Source of the DNA: Candidatus Saccharimonadota bacterium
Lineage (GTDB): Bacteria > Patescibacteriota > Saccharimonadia > Saccharimonadales > OFTM59
Assembly: GCA_029260855.1 (NCBI GenBank)
Contig: JAJDCK010000011.1
Span: 75,978-127,969 of the forward strand
Direction: 5' to 3'
Length of the DNA stretch: 51,992 nucleotides
Shown piece by piece: positions 50,987 to 51,992 of this stretch. Position numbers and translations under genes: made by a program. Within the stretch, counting starts at the first letter, position 1. Each line of letters opens with the position of its first letter. Under the pieces are notes generated by a model, which was not told where the DNA came from, searched no databases, and was given only the letters and a program-made list of their open reading frames with translations.

Positions 50987-51992
50987 TTATTTAGTGTGTG
51001 ACATCAGAAATGACCAGATAACATCACTGGCGTTGATATCTTTGCTCGTACTGCCAATTATTTTTACCGGAAGATATTGGTCGCCATTTGGCCAGGTGTG
51101 GCCACCGCCCACAATCCTATAAAGCACAGCCTCTTGGCCGTTATTTTCTACTTTCCAGCGCTGAACACTAGTACCATCATTTGAGTCAGGGTTTGGCAGG
51201 TACTCTTTGATCAACTTATCTGAATTCGCCCCAATAGCCTGCATCCAGCGCATTAATGTTGTCTCAGTTGCAACCACCCTGCCCCCGTTCTTGATATTAC
51301 CCACAGATGTAATATCGCCGCCTTGGTAGGGAACAATCGGATCGCTAGTACCGTTCATGATAAGCGCCGAAACGGGATGGGATGGATGGCAGTTATCATA
51401 AATAGATTCCGGCATAGAGCCAGCGACCATTGCTATGGCAGTAATTTTGTTGGCTCTGTCACATAGCATCCGACTAGTCATCATGGCGCCGTTAGAAGCG
51501 CCGACAAAGTAAACCTTGGCAGGGTCAGCATGATTTTCTTGCAACATTTTATCTACGAGCGCCGTCAAGAAGCCGACGTCGTCAATGTTACTGCTAGTCC
51601 TTGTCCGGACAGTGTTGCCGTCATTCCATTGCCGTCCATAGCCGTCCGGGTATACAAGAATCGCATGGTTTTTGTCAGCCAGCGGTGGTAGTGTATTTTT
51701 TGTTAATGAATCAATTGTGGCACTAGTCCTACCACCGCCATGCAAAAAAATCACAAGCGGGTATTTGTTATTATTGGCTTTATAGTTTTTTGGTAATCTA
51801 AGCAGGTATGTCCGGTTCAAGCCAGCATAACTAATCGTCTGCTGCACTTGTACACCAACCTGCGCGGGACCAGTCGGGTAGCCTTTGGGCGGCTGCATAC
51901 GCCAGTGGCGGAACCACACCCCAACGCATAGAAATACCAAAACAAGGCTCGCCACTACAACCTTGATTTTACGGTGTCCAGGCTTTGATTTT
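50987..51992 (-). CDS. Exported alpha/beta-hydrolase, LpqC/PHB-depolymerase-like esterase (5' end open)
   Basis: The protein has a hydrophobic anchor near its N terminus, then LVIFLHGGGRTSAT (oxyanion loop), VYPDGYGRQW, the nucleophile elbow GASNGAM (Ser 154 if the GTG at 51955 is the start), NGTSDPIVPYQGG with a likely catalytic Asp, and GGGHTWPNG with the catalytic His. This is the pattern of the LpqC / feruloyl-esterase and PHB-depolymerase group of secreted esterases. The frame stays open through the window end with a basic stretch (KSKPGHRKIK) that fits a signal-anchor start, so the true start probably lies outside. Confidence 0.85.
   Translation of the reverse strand, partial: KSKPGHRKIKVVVASLVLVFLCVGVWFRHWRMQPPKGYPTGPAQVGVQVQQTISYAGLNRTYLLRLPKNYKANNNKYPLVIFLHGGGRTSATIDSLTKNTLPPLADKNHAILVYPDGYGRQWNDGNTVRTRTSSNIDDVGFLTALVDKMLQENHADPAKVYFVGASNGAMMTSRMLCDRANKITAIAMVAGSMPESIYDNCHPSHPVSALIMNGTSDPIVPYQGGDITSVGNIKNGGRVVATETTLMRWMQAIGANSDKLIKEYLPNPDSNDGTSVQRWKVENNGQEAVLYRIVGGGHTWPNGDQYLPVKIIGSTSKDINASDVIWSFLMSHTK

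Noticed and set aside
1-51992. Recoded TGA (as in Gracilibacteria or Absconditabacteria)
   Set aside because: Conserved proteins read without in-frame TGA, and TGA is used as a stop, for example by the sigma factor.
1-51992. CRISPR array, prophage, insertion sequence or integrase
   Set aside because: No regularly spaced short repeats and no transposase, integrase or phage structural protein was seen. The only direct repeats are the tRNA-tail copies.

Overview
This 52 kb window looks like chromosomal DNA of a Candidate Phyla Radiation bacterium, most probably Candidatus Saccharibacteria (TM7). Support comes from compact short-intergenic gene order, the standard code (TGA is used as a stop, for example by the sigma factor), several small proteins whose sequence style I recall from Saccharibacteria, and many lineage-restricted membrane proteins of unknown function. 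This placement is from memory and inference, not from a search. No rRNA, CRISPR array, transposase or integrase was seen.

Layout. 0.1-7 kb: a DUF1761 membrane protein and then the minus-strand housekeeping genes tilS, ftsH, murJ and lepA. 7-12 kb: accessory genes (orphan hypotheticals, a Nudix remnant, a protein built of 22-residue repeats, an ATP-grasp ligase, small membrane proteins). 12.2-14.3 kb: an ECF sigma factor with an overlapping membrane-anchored partner. 14.3-17.1 kb: initiator tRNA with duplicated 3' tails around a cargo gene, elongator tRNA-Met, and three microgenes of 26-35 codons. 17.2-24 kb: an extracytoplasmic cupredoxin-like/Cys-His-rich protein, nucleotide-cleaning genes around Maf, a FtsB/DivIC-like protein and a P2-type calcium ATPase. 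24.1-27.8 kb: a tightly coupled five-gene membrane redox operon that includes a free-standing ATP-cone protein. 27.8-29.1 kb: a putative tRNA-Ile2 (CAU) with the same duplicated-tail architecture. 29.4-34.4 kb: small membrane proteins, a Dus enzyme, a CruF-like protein and an ABC-2 exporter. 34.4-36.7 kb: two adjacent genes, each broken by one frameshift. 36.8-44.9 kb: a MurC/Mpl ligase, inositol-phosphate synthase, and an ispH-idi-tsaC-mazG-nudix operon. 45-52 kb: cell-envelope proteins, a PIF1-like helicase with HRDC domain and an exported esterase.

How the genes work together. Envelope building (murJ, MurC/Mpl, FtsB-like, FtsH) is mixed with tRNA function (three CAU tRNAs plus TilS, the enzyme needed to decode with one of them; also Dus and TsaC), nucleotide-pool cleaning (Maf, MazG, Nudix, deoxyribosyltransferase-like proteins) and a fragmentary isoprenoid/inositol metabolism (IspH, Idi, CruF-like, inositol-phosphate synthase, a broken inositol monophosphatase).

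Two signals run across gene boundaries. First, many operon-leading genes have a TANNNT box 6-8 bases before the start codon, as expected for leaderless mRNAs, while a second class has clear Shine-Dalgarno sites. Second, two different CAU tRNA genes are followed by repeated copies of their own 3' end with terminator or spacer sequence, separated by cargo genes. This resembles repeated site-specific insertion at tRNA 3' ends without a recombinase in the window.
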